DNA from: JAAOZP01 sp038848185
GTDB lineage: Archaea > Thermoproteota > EX4484-205 > JAAOZP01
Direction: 5' to 3'
Assembly: GCA_038848185.1 (NCBI GenBank)
Contig: JAWCNV010000004.1
Span: 1-64,000 of the forward strand
DNA length: 64,000 nucleotides
Below the pieces are notes generated by a model. The model was not told the origin of the DNA, did no database searches, and worked only from the letters and a program-made list of their open reading frames with translations. The translations under genes and the position numbers were made by a program. Below, in pieces: positions 40,008 to 48,932 of this stretch (positions are counted from its first letter, which is position 1; each line of letters opens with the position of its first letter).

Positions 40008-40109
40008 GCGGGGGTCGCCAAAGCCAAGTAGCGGCAAGGCCAGGTTAAAGGCGCTGGACTGAGGCTCCAGTCCCGTAGGGGTTCGTGGGTTCAAATCCCA
40101 CCCCCCGCA
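40008..40109 (+). tRNA. tRNA-Leu (anticodon GAG) with a 16-nt insertion in the D arm
   Basis: Acceptor GCGGGGG/CCCCCGC, anticodon stem CTGGA/TCCAG with loop CTGAGGC, variable arm TCCCGTAGGGGTTC, T arm GTGGG-TTCAAAT-CCCAC, discriminator A. Compared with tRNA-Leu(CAG) in this window, AAAGCCAAGTAGCGGC (40020-40035) is extra, right after the 5' D-stem strand GCC. Removing it restores GCC-AAGGCCAGGTTAAA-GGC. The insert can form a GCC/GGC hairpin, as expected for a non-canonical archaeal intron. The anticodon loop has no intron. Confidence 0.93.
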
Positions 40110-40400
40110 CTACTATGTTAGAAGGCGGCGGTATGTGACTAAAGTTTTTCCTCATCGATGGGTAGGTTGAATCGAATAGGTGGGACCTTCTGCTTGCTAA
40201 ACAGCTTAGTCTCCATAAATGATATTCGACGCCTTGCTTGGCAGAACTTATTATCCAGAAAGCAAATACGCAAAAATTATTGCAAGCAACTTGTAGTCTT
40301 AAAGGGGGTCGCGATGTTGCTATTGTTATTCACAGGTTACGTTTATCAGGTCATGGTCTTAAACCTTATATCTATGAATCCTGTATAATGGAACAGTAGA
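40110..40400. other. Intergenic region without supported genes
   Basis: 291 bp between tRNA-Leu(GAG) and the glycosyltransferase. A 76-residue frame (40158-40388) is present but has no protein-like features; no RNA structure seen. Confidence 0.4.
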
Positions 40401-41318
40401 TTGCTAACTATTGCTATGACCTTAAAAAATTCGATTAAAACTTTATCAGATGCTCTGCAAGGCATTAAAAGCCTTCAATATGATAAGAAGAAAATAAAAA
40501 TAGTTTTCGTTGATGGTGGTTCTACAGATGGTTCTTTAAATATTTTAGAAAAATTCAGGGATCAAAACATAGATGAGTATAAGGATATTCGAGTAATCTC
40601 TGGAAGATATGATGTAACAGAGGGTCGTAACACATGTATTCTTAATGCAGAGGGAGAATTTATACTGTTTATTGATTCGGATGTGATTGTGCCATCTGAC
40701 TTGTTAATAGAGGTGGAGAGGCTTTTCTCTTCTGATTCAAAAATCGCTTTCATAAATATTCCGTGCATAGTGGAGAAAAGTAAGGAAGGATGGGTGGATA
40801 AATTTTATAAGTCAATCGGGGAGCCACAGGGGATGAGCTGTGCAGCTATAAGAAGGTCTGCTTTAAATGATGTTGGGCCATATTTTACAGGCTTTTCAAA
40901 AGGCGAGAATCCTAATGAGCTCGTATTCCGTTTTAAAAAGAAGGGATATGGATGCGTTGTTAGCAGAAAAGAAGCCATTCATCTTAAACAGAAACCGAGA
41001 GGATTTCTTGATTACCTAAGAACATGCTTTAGCGCATCAGTCATTTATCATTATCAGGAGATCAAGGCTGGAAGAAAGTATCTCATAGCAAAATATGCTT
41101 ATTACACACTACTATGGGTTTCGCTTTTTCTCATACCTTTTTACGTAATGTTTTTCGTACCAATATTTATTTCGCTCTTTCTTATATTGGTAGTAGCATA
41201 CATTATAAGGTCCAATGGAAATCCTTATAGTCTATTGGCAATAGTTGCAGGAATGGTTTTACCGATAGGAATGCTTTTTCTAATCTTAAAGAAAGCAGTG
41301 AATAGACTCAATACATAA
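40401..41318 (+). CDS. Family 2 glycosyltransferase with C-terminal membrane spans
   Basis: 305 residues from TTG 40401; an in-frame stop lies at 40386, so no longer start exists and the first β-strand begins at residue 2. GT-A fold: IAMTLKNSIKTLSDAL, VFVDGGSTDGSLNIL, RNTCILNAEGEFILFIDSDVIVP with the DSD metal motif. About residues 230-298 hold two or three membrane spans, placing it at the inner face of the membrane. Transfers a sugar from an NDP-sugar, probably to a lipid-linked glycan. Stands at the edge of the glycan cluster, convergent with the GT4 gene 1 nt away. AT-rich. Confidence 0.88.
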   Translation: MLTIAMTLKNSIKTLSDALQGIKSLQYDKKKIKIVFVDGGSTDGSLNILEKFRDQNIDEYKDIRVISGRYDVTEGRNTCILNAEGEFILFIDSDVIVPSDLLIEVERLFSSDSKIAFINIPCIVEKSKEGWVDKFYKSIGEPQGMSCAAIRRSALNDVGPYFTGFSKGENPNELVFRFKKKGYGCVVSRKEAIHLKQKPRGFLDYLRTCFSASVIYHYQEIKAGRKYLIAKYAYYTLLWVSLFLIPFYVMFFVPIFISLFLILVVAYIIRSNGNPYSLLAIVAGMVLPIGMLFLILKKAVNRLNT

Positions 41319-41319
41319 T

Positions 41320-42411
41320 TCAAGTATCTTCAATCATTCTCTCCAATATCTCAGAGATCTTTCTTGTAGTATTCTCCCATGTAAACTCCTTTGAAAATCT
41401 GAAAGCTTTTTCTCCTAAAGCTTTTCTCTCGTTCTCGTTTTCCATCAAATATTTTATATTTCTAACCCACTCGTCCAAATCATCACCACATAGAACGCCT
41501 GCCTTACCAACGGTTTCAACAGTACCGCCACTTCTATGAGCAACAACAGGCTTCCCACAGGCCATAGCCTCCACTGGAGCTATACCAAAATGCTCTCCTA
41601 TCGAAGGAAAGAGGAAAACAGAGCATCTTTGCAGTAATTTTACTATTGTTTCATCACTCGGGTTCTGTAAGACCTTTACACCCAATTCTTCAGCCTTCTT
41701 TTTAATATGTTCAAAATAATCTAAGTTATTCCTGCTGACGAATCCTGACAGAATTAAGTTGTACCCGGTTCTCTTGGCAACCTCTACTGCTAATTCATGA
41801 TTCTTAATTTTTTGAAAACGACTATTATAGTACAAATAGCCTTCGTCCTCCCATGTGGGAAAGAATTTATCATGGTCAACACCCGGATATACAACTTGTG
41901 TTCTTGCAGCAGGCTGCTCCCTTTTTATAGCGGACTCAGTATACTTGCTGTTGCACAAAACTACTGGAACCTGGGCGAAGGACTCGGATTCAAGCTTCTC
42001 CAGACCAATCACCCTCCTATAGAGTTTATGTAACACATCCTTCCTCAGCGGCTCTAGTGAAATAGGGTAATGAACATATGGAATGGCTTTTATCTTGTAA
42101 CGTTCAATTATCCCGCCTGCGTAATAGTATCCTCTATTAAGCCAAATTAAATCTGGTCTCCACTTTACCGCATGTTCTATCGCTTTTTTTAGGGCTTTTG
42201 CCTCATAGTAAGCAACGAATTTTCCAACAAAGTCATGCCTCGCCGGTATGATAGTATGCTCAAACTCTTGGAAATTGAAGGTTTCAGAACTAATACCGTT
42301 ACAGAAAACATGTATTTCATGATTTTTTCTAAGTCTTCTAAAAACTTCATAGAGGAATCTTTCTCCTCCTCCCTTAGACATGAATATTGTGTGGATTAAA
42401 GCTATCTTCAT
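41320..42411 (-). CDS. Family 4 glycosyltransferase
   Basis: 363 residues, GT-B fold, cytoplasmic. The N-terminal MKIALIHTIFMSKGGGERFLYEVFRRL gives the GGGE loop. The C-terminal donor site has YYNSRFQKIKNHELAVEVAKRTGYNLILSG and FPSIGEHFGIAPVEAMACGKPVVAHRSGGTVETVG, the E-x7-E motif of GT4 retaining enzymes. Likely adds a hexose or mannose-type residue during glycan assembly; donor not readable. Same strand as the two GT2 genes that precede it, 51 nt after the nearer one. Confidence 0.92.
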   Translation of the reverse strand: MKIALIHTIFMSKGGGERFLYEVFRRLRKNHEIHVFCNGISSETFNFQEFEHTIIPARHDFVGKFVAYYEAKALKKAIEHAVKWRPDLIWLNRGYYYAGGIIERYKIKAIPYVHYPISLEPLRKDVLHKLYRRVIGLEKLESESFAQVPVVLCNSKYTESAIKREQPAARTQVVYPGVDHDKFFPTWEDEGYLYYNSRFQKIKNHELAVEVAKRTGYNLILSGFVSRNNLDYFEHIKKKAEELGVKVLQNPSDETIVKLLQRCSVFLFPSIGEHFGIAPVEAMACGKPVVAHRSGGTVETVGKAGVLCGDDLDEWVRNIKYLMENENERKALGEKAFRFSKEFTWENTTRKISEILERMIEDT

Positions 42412-42462
42412 CCATAGAGAAAGCTTTCTTTAACTATATAAGCTTGATTCTGTTTGTATGGA

Positions 42463-43518
42463 TTAGCTTGTAGGACGCTTCATCCTACTCATCAATTCTT
42501 TATCAGATATCTTTCTGATCTTTTGAACAAACATTCTTCTTCTAACTATTAACCCAATATGAGAGAATACCCATAAAAAAGCACTGTAATATGCCCTCGC
42601 CTTTATCCTTTCTTCAGATAAACTCCATTTGATAGCGGTTACTAACATCATCGCTAGAAATGGAAGAGTATACTTAAATATGTTTTGCAAAGAATAGTTT
42701 TTAAGCATGGTTGTGATATGGTTCCTTCTTAAGCGGAAGAACATCAAGTATTTTTTCTGAGGATCTTTTTGCGTCATCACTCCTCCTCCATAATGATATA
42801 CAATAGCTTCCGGAATCACTGCTACCTTGTATCCTGCAAGCCATATTCTCCAACATAGATCAGTCTCTTCATAATAAATGAAATATGCGGGGTCAAACAA
42901 TCCTATTTTTTCTATAACGTTTCTCCTCACGATGATAGCTGCTCCCTGTGCGTAAAAAGTTTCGCTTACCGAATCATACTGCCCATAGTCATATTCGCCA
43001 AATCCACGGTGCCAAGTCCGCCCATAGTAATCTACAATTCCTCCGACAGCGTCAATCTTTTTCCTATCATTCATGCTTCTGATTTTGGGTTGAGCTGCCC
43101 CTATTGAAGCATCTTTCTCCATTTTCCAAATAATCTTCTCTAGACAATTATCCTCGACTTCTGTATCATTGTTGAGGAAGAAGATGAATTCCGAATTTTG
43201 ATTAGTATACTTATAACCTATGTTATTGCCCATCGCAAAACCGTAATTCTTTCCTAGTGGAATAATTTTCAACCTAGGTTCTTTAGAGAAGTTTTTCTCT
43301 AGGTATTCAACGCTACCGTCCTTCGAACCATTATCAACAAGTATTACCTCGAAGTCTCTATAGGTAGAACCTAGGAGAGATTTAAGGCAAGGCTCTAAAA
43401 ACCGCAGTCCATTATAATTTAGTATGACTACAGATATACGTGGCTCTACCATTTTCGTTTTGAACGTTAACATTAGAAGTATATTAACATACTGGAGTTT
43501 CTGATACCTGTTTTTCAT
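42463..43518 (-). CDS. Family 2 glycosyltransferase (rhamnosyltransferase-like)
   Basis: 351 residues from ATG 43518, which overlaps the upstream stop (TAATG); ATG 43452 would give a shorter protein starting MVEPRISVVILNYNG. GT-A core: VVILNYNGLRFLEPCLKSLL, EVILVDNGSKDGSVEYL, FIFFLNNDTEVED with the metal-binding acidic pair, and YYEETDLCWRIWLAGYKVAVIPEAIVYHYGGG, the acceptor-side motif common in rhamnosyl/GlcNAc-type GT2 enzymes. A C-terminal hydrophobic segment (about 285-305) suggests membrane attachment. Co-translated with the next GT2. Confidence 0.92.
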   Translation of the reverse strand: MKNRYQKLQYVNILLMLTFKTKMVEPRISVVILNYNGLRFLEPCLKSLLGSTYRDFEVILVDNGSKDGSVEYLEKNFSKEPRLKIIPLGKNYGFAMGNNIGYKYTNQNSEFIFFLNNDTEVEDNCLEKIIWKMEKDASIGAAQPKIRSMNDRKKIDAVGGIVDYYGRTWHRGFGEYDYGQYDSVSETFYAQGAAIIVRRNVIEKIGLFDPAYFIYYEETDLCWRIWLAGYKVAVIPEAIVYHYGGGVMTQKDPQKKYLMFFRLRRNHITTMLKNYSLQNIFKYTLPFLAMMLVTAIKWSLSEERIKARAYYSAFLWVFSHIGLIVRRRMFVQKIRKISDKELMSRMKRPTS

Positions 43519-44273
43519 TACTTAAGGTTCTTTGCTTTTTTACAGGTTAACATTCCATAGAGATAACCGGCAAATACGAAAGGCCTCAGCCTAACTAGAG
43601 AGTGTAAAAAAGTTTTTACAAATCCTTTTCTCTGAACATATCTAGCGATTCCTGCTGAAAACTGAGCCTTAACTGCCTTCCTCAACGTTACTTCTCGGAT
43701 GTGATGAGCCTTGGATTTAGACGTAATCTTAACCCCATATCCAAGTTTTAAGGCCATATCCTGAACATACGTGTCAGGAGCAGGCACATCAGCAAATCCA
43801 CCGATCTCATCCAATAAGGTTTTTCTTATGAGTAACGCGCATCCTCTGGGCCTTCTTGAAGGAGATAGAACATAAGTTTTTTCCCAAATTGATAAAAGGT
43901 TTCCGATAAAGGTTCTGCTTTTAGTCACTATTTTCCCACCTATACAAGCGTCTTTATCTCCGACTTCTGATAGCAGGGCCTCAAAGTAGTTAGGTTCTAA
44001 AACTACGTCTGCATCAACTATAGCGTAGAAATTCGAGCCAATGCGTTTTCTCGCTATCTCAAGGTTCTCAGCATACGAGTTATTCCACTTCTTGTCGTTT
44101 TTTTCCACGATTTCGACGGAGAATCTTCTAGCTATTTCTCCAGTCCTATCAGTGCACCTGTCGAGTACTAAAACCACTTTCTCAGGTTTAATTGTTTGAA
44201 GGAAGATTGATTCTAAAGCTTGTTTAACATATTTTTCCTCATTATGTGCACACATAGCAACGCTATACGACAT
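43518..44273 (-). CDS. Family 2 glycosyltransferase
   Basis: 251 residues from ATG 44273. GT-A fold with SVAMCAHNEEKYVKQALESIF, VLVLDRCTDRTGEIAR, FYAIVDADVVLEPNYFEALL (DAD metal motif) and a QDMALKLGYGVKI acceptor-side segment. Polyprenol-phosphate or lipid-glycan GT2 type, peripheral membrane. First gene of a minus-strand run of three glycosyltransferases. Divergent from the epimerase gene; the 135-bp gap holds both promoters. Confidence 0.9.
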   Translation of the reverse strand: MSYSVAMCAHNEEKYVKQALESIFLQTIKPEKVVLVLDRCTDRTGEIARRFSVEIVEKNDKKWNNSYAENLEIARKRIGSNFYAIVDADVVLEPNYFEALLSEVGDKDACIGGKIVTKSRTFIGNLLSIWEKTYVLSPSRRPRGCALLIRKTLLDEIGGFADVPAPDTYVQDMALKLGYGVKITSKSKAHHIREVTLRKAVKAQFSAGIARYVQRKGFVKTFLHSLVRLRPFVFAGYLYGMLTCKKAKNLK

Positions 44274-44370
44274 CTCTCATCTTATCCAAGTCTTAGTTGC
44301 AATAAAAAGATTTTGATTCTCAATAGTTCAATGCGAAAAGTTTGTGAGTTCCCCTCCCTTTCTCAGGAAG

Positions 44371-44380
44371 CCTTATATAG
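44371..44380 (+). promoter_or_regulatory. TATA box of the epimerase gene
   Basis: CCTTATATAG, 29-38 nt before ATG 44409; supports that start and a short leader. Confidence 0.55.
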
Positions 44381-44408
44381 CCGTCAAACAGAGTTCGAAG
44401 ACAAAACC

Positions 44409-45413
44409 ATGGAGACAAAAACCATCCTTGTAACTGGCGGTGCAGGTTTTATGGGCTCTTGGCTCGTGGACGAACTAATCAAGAGAGGACATAATGTTAT
44501 CAGTGTTGACAACCTATTAGGCGGCTTTATGAGAAACGTGAACAAGAACTGCTTGTTCATCAAGGCGGATCTTAGGGAAAAGGAAAAAGCAGAGCAAGTT
44601 GTAAAGGGCGTCAACATAATCTTTCATCTGGCTGCTTACGCTGCTGAGGGGCAATCCTTTTTCTCACCAATCTCGATCAACGATATCAATATTGCTCCAA
44701 TGAATAATTTACTGGTTGCTGCAGTTAATAATGACGTGGAAAGATTCATTTTTACGTCTTCAATGGCTGTTTATGGAGACCAAAAGCCGCCTTTCGACGA
44801 GAGCATGCTTAGGAAACCAGTCGATCCCTATGGGGCTAGTAAGGCTTACTGTGAAACAATGCTCGAGATATTCGCGAAGACGTATGACTTTGAATTCGTC
44901 ATACTTCGCCCGCACAACGTATATGGACCAAGGCAGAACATTGCAGACCCCTTCAGAAACGTGCTAGGTATATGGATAAATAGAATCCTCAGGGACAAGC
45001 CTCCGATAATTTATGGGGACGGTGAACAGACACGCGCATTCTCCTATATAGAGGATGTCACACCGGCAATAGCTAATGCCGCCTTTTATGAAAAAGCTGT
45101 TGGCCAAACAATTAATGTAGGAAGCGACGAGGTAGTTACGATAAATGAAGCATGTAGGATTGTTTTGGAGGCTATGAACAGTAATCTTAAGCCTCATTAT
45201 ATGGAGGAAAGGCCGGGTGAGGTTAAGCATGCATATTGTACAGTTGATAAGTCGATAAAACTGCTGGACTATAAAACAAGACATAGCTTGAAGGAAGGCG
45301 TAGCTAAGATGGTGGAATGGGCGAAACAAGTCGGTCCACAGGAGCCAAGCTACAGGCTTCCTCTTGAAATAACAAAGAAAGCGCCAAAAGTATGGTTAGA
45401 GAAGTCAATGTAA
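44409..45413 (+). CDS. NAD-dependent nucleotide-sugar epimerase/dehydratase (extended SDR)
   Basis: 334 residues from ATG 44409, chosen over an open frame to 44220 because the Rossmann strand starts at residue 4 and a TATA box precedes it. Extended SDR: ILVTGGAGFMGSWLVDELIKRGHNVISVDNLLGG, IFHLAAYAAEGQS, TSSMAVYGD, catalytic Tyr/Lys in DPYGASKAYCE, RPHNVYGPRQN. Acts on UDP- or dTDP-sugars (GalE/UDP-glucuronate-epimerase-like); with GalU and Ugd downstream a UDP-glucose or UDP-glucuronate substrate is likely (inference). About 126 nt to galU, which has its own TATA. Confidence 0.92.
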   Translation: METKTILVTGGAGFMGSWLVDELIKRGHNVISVDNLLGGFMRNVNKNCLFIKADLREKEKAEQVVKGVNIIFHLAAYAAEGQSFFSPISINDINIAPMNNLLVAAVNNDVERFIFTSSMAVYGDQKPPFDESMLRKPVDPYGASKAYCETMLEIFAKTYDFEFVILRPHNVYGPRQNIADPFRNVLGIWINRILRDKPPIIYGDGEQTRAFSYIEDVTPAIANAAFYEKAVGQTINVGSDEVVTINEACRIVLEAMNSNLKPHYMEERPGEVKHAYCTVDKSIKLLDYKTRHSLKEGVAKMVEWAKQVGPQEPSYRLPLEITKKAPKVWLEKSM

Positions 45414-45539
45414 GGCAATAACTTGAATATTGTTCAAGACAATCTATTAACCAATTCTTAGATATCATTAGAAAACCTACTAAACGGAAATGTCCAGTAA
45501 CTCAAAGTTTTTATAACCATGGACTAGTAAGATAGGCTA

Positions 45540-46400
45540 ATGCTCCGCAAGGTTGTGATTCCTGCAGCAGGTCTAGGGTCTCGTTTGCTTCCGGCAACAA
45601 AAGAGCAGCCGAAAGAAATGCTTCCTGTATTCTCAAGACTAGCCAATGGAGATACTGGCGTCAAGCCTCTTCTGCAGATGATCTTCGAGCAACTCTATAA
45701 CGCTGGCTTTAGAGAATTCTGCTTTATAGTGGGAAGAGGTAAACGTGCTATTGAAGACCACTTCACTCCAGACCCAAAATTCCTAACCCTACTTAAGGGT
45801 GCTGGGAAAATTGATCTGACTACAGATTTAGAAAGCTTCTACCTGAAGCTTGCAAATTCCTCAATTGTCTGGGTAAACCAGCCGGAGCCAAAGGGTTTTG
45901 GAGATGCTGTTCTACTTGCTCAACCATTCGTCCGGGATGAACTATGCCTCGTGCATGCCGGAGATACATTCATCATCTCCGAGAATGATGATCATCTTAG
46001 GTCTCTGACAGAGACTAATGAACGATTCAACGCTGATGCTATCTTCCTCGTTCAAGAAGTAGAGAATCCGAGGCAGTACGGCGTCATTGAGGTCAAGGAA
46101 GTGGAGGAAGGGATTTACAGGGTCAAAAAGGCAGTTGAGAAACCTGAGAAGCCTCCGACGAACCTTGCTATTATGCCTGTCTATATCTTTCACCCAACTA
46201 TTTTTAACGCTTTGCAAGAAACCCTCCCTGGCAGGGGTGGAGAAATTCAGCTTACCGATGCGATTCAGAAAATGATTGAATGGGGCTTAAATGTTTACGC
46301 CATCCGATTAGGACCGGGCGATATTAGGCTAGACATAGGTAGCCCTGAAACATATTGGCAAGCATTATCCATTTCTCATCAACAGTTTTGTAAAAAATAA
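45540..46400 (+). CDS. galU: UTP-glucose-1-phosphate uridylyltransferase
   Basis: 286 residues, the usual GalU length. Makes UDP-glucose from UTP and glucose-1-phosphate. N-terminal AAGLGSRLLPATKEQPKEMLPVF (nucleotide-binding loop and catalytic lysine), LLQMIFEQLYNAGFREFCFIVGRGKRAIEDHF, EPKGFGDAVLLAQPFV, LVHAGDTFI, EKPEKPPTNLAIMPVYIF and GGEIQLTDAIQKM. A TTTTTATA element lies ~25-33 nt before the ATG. First of three closely packed genes with ugd (11 nt) and the GHMP kinase. Confidence 0.96.
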   Translation: MLRKVVIPAAGLGSRLLPATKEQPKEMLPVFSRLANGDTGVKPLLQMIFEQLYNAGFREFCFIVGRGKRAIEDHFTPDPKFLTLLKGAGKIDLTTDLESFYLKLANSSIVWVNQPEPKGFGDAVLLAQPFVRDELCLVHAGDTFIISENDDHLRSLTETNERFNADAIFLVQEVENPRQYGVIEVKEVEEGIYRVKKAVEKPEKPPTNLAIMPVYIFHPTIFNALQETLPGRGGEIQLTDAIQKMIEWGLNVYAIRLGPGDIRLDIGSPETYWQALSISHQQFCKK

Positions 46401-46411
46401 GGGGTTGATGA

Positions 46412-47767
46412 ATGACAAGTTACAGCGTATCTATTATAGGGATGGGATACGTAGGTTTATGCACAGCCGTCGGATTTGCAAGCAAAGCCTGCAAGGTTGT
46501 CACATATGACATCGATCATGAGAAGCTGACCTTAATTAATCGGGGCATAGCCCCCTTCTATGAGCCGGATCTTGAAGAGACGCTGAAGAAAACTGTGGAT
46601 GAACAATATTTAATCTGTCTGCCTGACTTGGAAGACGCCATCCTGAAGACAGACATCGCATTTATTACAGTCGGAACTCCAAGTAAACCTGATGGTAGCA
46701 TAGACCTTAGTCAAGTAGAAGAAGCTGTTGTCAGAATTGGAGATGCTTTAAGGAAAAAGGATAAGCATCAGTTAATTGTGGTGAAAAGCACCGTTATACC
46801 CGGTACGACAGAAAACGTGGTTAAGCCTCTTCTCGAAAAACACTCGGGCAAACACTGCGGTAAAGAATTCGGCCTCTGCATGAACCCAGAGTTCTTGCGC
46901 GAGGGCTCGGCGATCCATGACACCTTACACCCCGATAGAATAGTCATTGGTGAAAATGATAAAAAATCAGGAGATGCTTTAGAGCTCTTCTACAGAAGCT
47001 TTTATGGAGAGGAGGCTCCTCCAATAATCAGGACCAACCTTTCCACAGCTGAGCTAATAAAATATGCTAACAATGCATTCTTAGCAACAAAGATCAGTTT
47101 CATAAACACTGTAGCCAACATATGTGAGAAAATACCGGGGGCAGACGTAAAAACGGTAGCTGGAGCCATAGGCTTAGACAAGCGAATCGGGCCCTTATTC
47201 TTGAATGCTGGATTAGGGTATGGTGGATACTGTCTGCCTAAGGATTTGAAAGCATTAATCTCTTTTTCCAAAGGATTAGGCTATGATCCTGTGCTCCTGG
47301 ACGCCGTAGAAGATGTGAATGAAGCTCAGCCAAATAAGGCGGTGGAAATAGCTAGAGCTCTTTTAGGTGGTCTTAAAGATAAGAGGGTTGCAATCCTCGG
47401 CTTAGCCTTCAAGCCAAATACGGATGATATTAGGGAGGCGGTCTCAATAAAGATCATTAGGAGGCTTCTGGAAGAGAAAGCTAAAGTGGTTGCATATGAT
47501 CCCTCTGCTACTGATAACGCAAGAAAAATATTCAAGGAGGAAATCGATTTCGCTGCTTCTGCTGCTGACTGCCTTAAGGATACAGATTGTTGCATCATTG
47601 TAACAGAATGGGAGGAATTCAAAAATCTGCAGCCTGAAGACTTTATAGAAAGAATGCGGAACCCGTTAGTTATAGACGGCAGACGAATATTTAACCCTGA
47701 ACTCTTCGAAGACAAACTTAAGTTTGCTGCCATAGGATTGGGCCAACCGAGAAAAACGGATCCTTAA
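46412..47767 (+). CDS. ugd: UDP-glucose 6-dehydrogenase
   Basis: 451 residues. Oxidises UDP-glucose to UDP-glucuronate with two NAD+. Rossmann start VSIIGMGYVGLCTAVGFASKACKVVTYDID, DIAFITVGTPSKPDG, PEFLREGSAIHD, KYANNAFLATKISFINTVANICE and the active-site cysteine in GLGYGGYCLPKDLKAL, then GLAFKPNTDDIREAVS. Preceded by GGGGTTGATGA. Its stop overlaps the next start as TAATG, so it is co-translated with the GHMP kinase. The product UDP-glucuronate is a common component of archaeal N-glycans. Confidence 0.96.
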   Translation: MTSYSVSIIGMGYVGLCTAVGFASKACKVVTYDIDHEKLTLINRGIAPFYEPDLEETLKKTVDEQYLICLPDLEDAILKTDIAFITVGTPSKPDGSIDLSQVEEAVVRIGDALRKKDKHQLIVVKSTVIPGTTENVVKPLLEKHSGKHCGKEFGLCMNPEFLREGSAIHDTLHPDRIVIGENDKKSGDALELFYRSFYGEEAPPIIRTNLSTAELIKYANNAFLATKISFINTVANICEKIPGADVKTVAGAIGLDKRIGPLFLNAGLGYGGYCLPKDLKALISFSKGLGYDPVLLDAVEDVNEAQPNKAVEIARALLGGLKDKRVAILGLAFKPNTDDIREAVSIKIIRRLLEEKAKVVAYDPSATDNARKIFKEEIDFAASAADCLKDTDCCIIVTEWEEFKNLQPEDFIERMRNPLVIDGRRIFNPELFEDKLKFAAIGLGQPRKTDP

Positions 47768-48819
47768 TGACCATCCATTCTTCCGCCCCTGGCAGAATCG
47801 GTATTCTCGGAAATCCGAGTGATCTCTACAGTGGAAAAGTGATATCGATGACAATACAGTATAGAGCCCATATATGGCTTAAACAGTCGAGAAAATTCTC
47901 AGTAAGAACAGTTTCCGGAGAAGAGGAACCTGAACTGACTAGACTCATTGAAAAATCTCTTATAAGACTAAGGAAAGAAGGATTTGTCTTAGGAGACAAA
48001 CCACTTGAAGTTACTGTTAAGACGAGGATTCCGAGACAATCAGGAATGGGTGGTTCAACCGCGATAATCCTTGCATTATTAAATGCTTGTAGAAAAATGT
48101 TTAAACTGAATATTTCCAATTATCGTCTGGCTGAAATCACACAGAAGATCGAACATAAGGAACTAGGCATAACAGCGGGCTACAACGACCGTTACTGTAT
48201 CGCCTTCGGAGGCTTGCTTTTCATGGATTTCTCTGGAAAAAATATAGATCGTGAACTCTGGGAAGGAGAACCCTATGCGAAGATACGTCCGATGAAAGCA
48301 AAGCGCATTCCTCTTATATGCGGCTACTGGGNNNNNNNNNNNNNNNNNNNNNNNNNNNNNNNNNNNNNNNNNNNNNNNNNNNNNNNNNNNNNNNNNNNNN
48401 NNNNNNNNNNNNNNNNNNNNNNNNNNNNNGGTATAAGGAGAAGATCAGGAGATGTTCACGCACTCATTAGGGAGAGATATCTTCAGGGCGATGGTGAGGT
48501 AATTGAAGCAGTAAGGCGATTAATCCGGGTAACTGATGAAGGAGAAAAGGCGATAGCTGATTCAGATTGGAAAATCCTCGCTGAACTGATGAATGAGAAT
48601 TATGAGATAGCGAGAAACATTGGATGGGCGCATCCTATAGATGAGAAGCTGCGAAACATAGGTTTGATGAATGGAGCAAAAGCAGCTAAGCTTGGAGGAG
48701 CTGGGAACGGTGGAGTGATGCTTTTCCTGATTCAAGAAAAAACAGGGAGGCTTGTGAAAGCATTGAAAGACGCGGGTGCAAAAGTCTTCATACCTAAAAT
48801 CTCAGAAGGAGTTCGTTAA
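47767..48819 (+). CDS. GHMP-family sugar kinase, glucuronokinase-like (contains sequence gap)
   Basis: About 350 residues including ~33 unread ones (98 N at 48332-48429); both sides stay in frame. N-terminal APGRIGILGNPSDLYSGKVISM: the GNPSD variant of the GHMP first motif is typical of glucuronokinases. IPRQSGMGGSTAIILALLNA is the GHMP ATP loop and GGAGNGGVMLFLI the third motif. Likely phosphorylates a sugar acid or hexose at C1. Translational coupling to ugd suggests salvage of glucuronate to glucuronate-1-phosphate, feeding UDP-glucuronate (inference). Another C1-sugar kinase specificity (galactose, arabinose) is possible. Confidence 0.78.
   Translation: MTIHSSAPGRIGILGNPSDLYSGKVISMTIQYRAHIWLKQSRKFSVRTVSGEEEPELTRLIEKSLIRLRKEGFVLGDKPLEVTVKTRIPRQSGMGGSTAIILALLNACRKMFKLNISNYRLAEITQKIEHKELGITAGYNDRYCIAFGGLLFMDFSGKNIDRELWEGEPYAKIRPMKAKRIPLICGYWXXXXXXXXXXXXXXXXXXXXXXXXXXXXXXXXXGIRRRSGDVHALIRERYLQGDGEVIEAVRRLIRVTDEGEKAIADSDWKILAELMNENYEIARNIGWAHPIDEKLRNIGLMNGAKAAKLGGAGNGGVMLFLIQEKTGRLVKALKDAGAKVFIPKISEGVR
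48332..48429. other. Assembly gap (98 N) inside the GHMP kinase gene
   Basis: A run of N; frame is kept across the stated length, so the gap size may be close to real. Confidence 0.98.
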
Positions 48820-48932
48820 CTCAGTTCTCAAAGCTATGATTTTGTCAGGTTCAATTAGATAAAGCAGAAGAAGCCATCTAGTTTCTAATCGATTTAAGAG
48901 ACTTGTAGGCTGCTTAATTTATGAAAGACGAG

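Noticed and set aside
40158..40388. 76-residue frame before the GT2 gene
   Set aside because: No ribosome-binding site, composition like random AT-rich DNA, no domain.
44220..44408. Longer start for the epimerase gene
   Set aside because: Would overlap the divergent glycosyltransferase and its own TATA box; the Rossmann strand begins right after ATG 44409.
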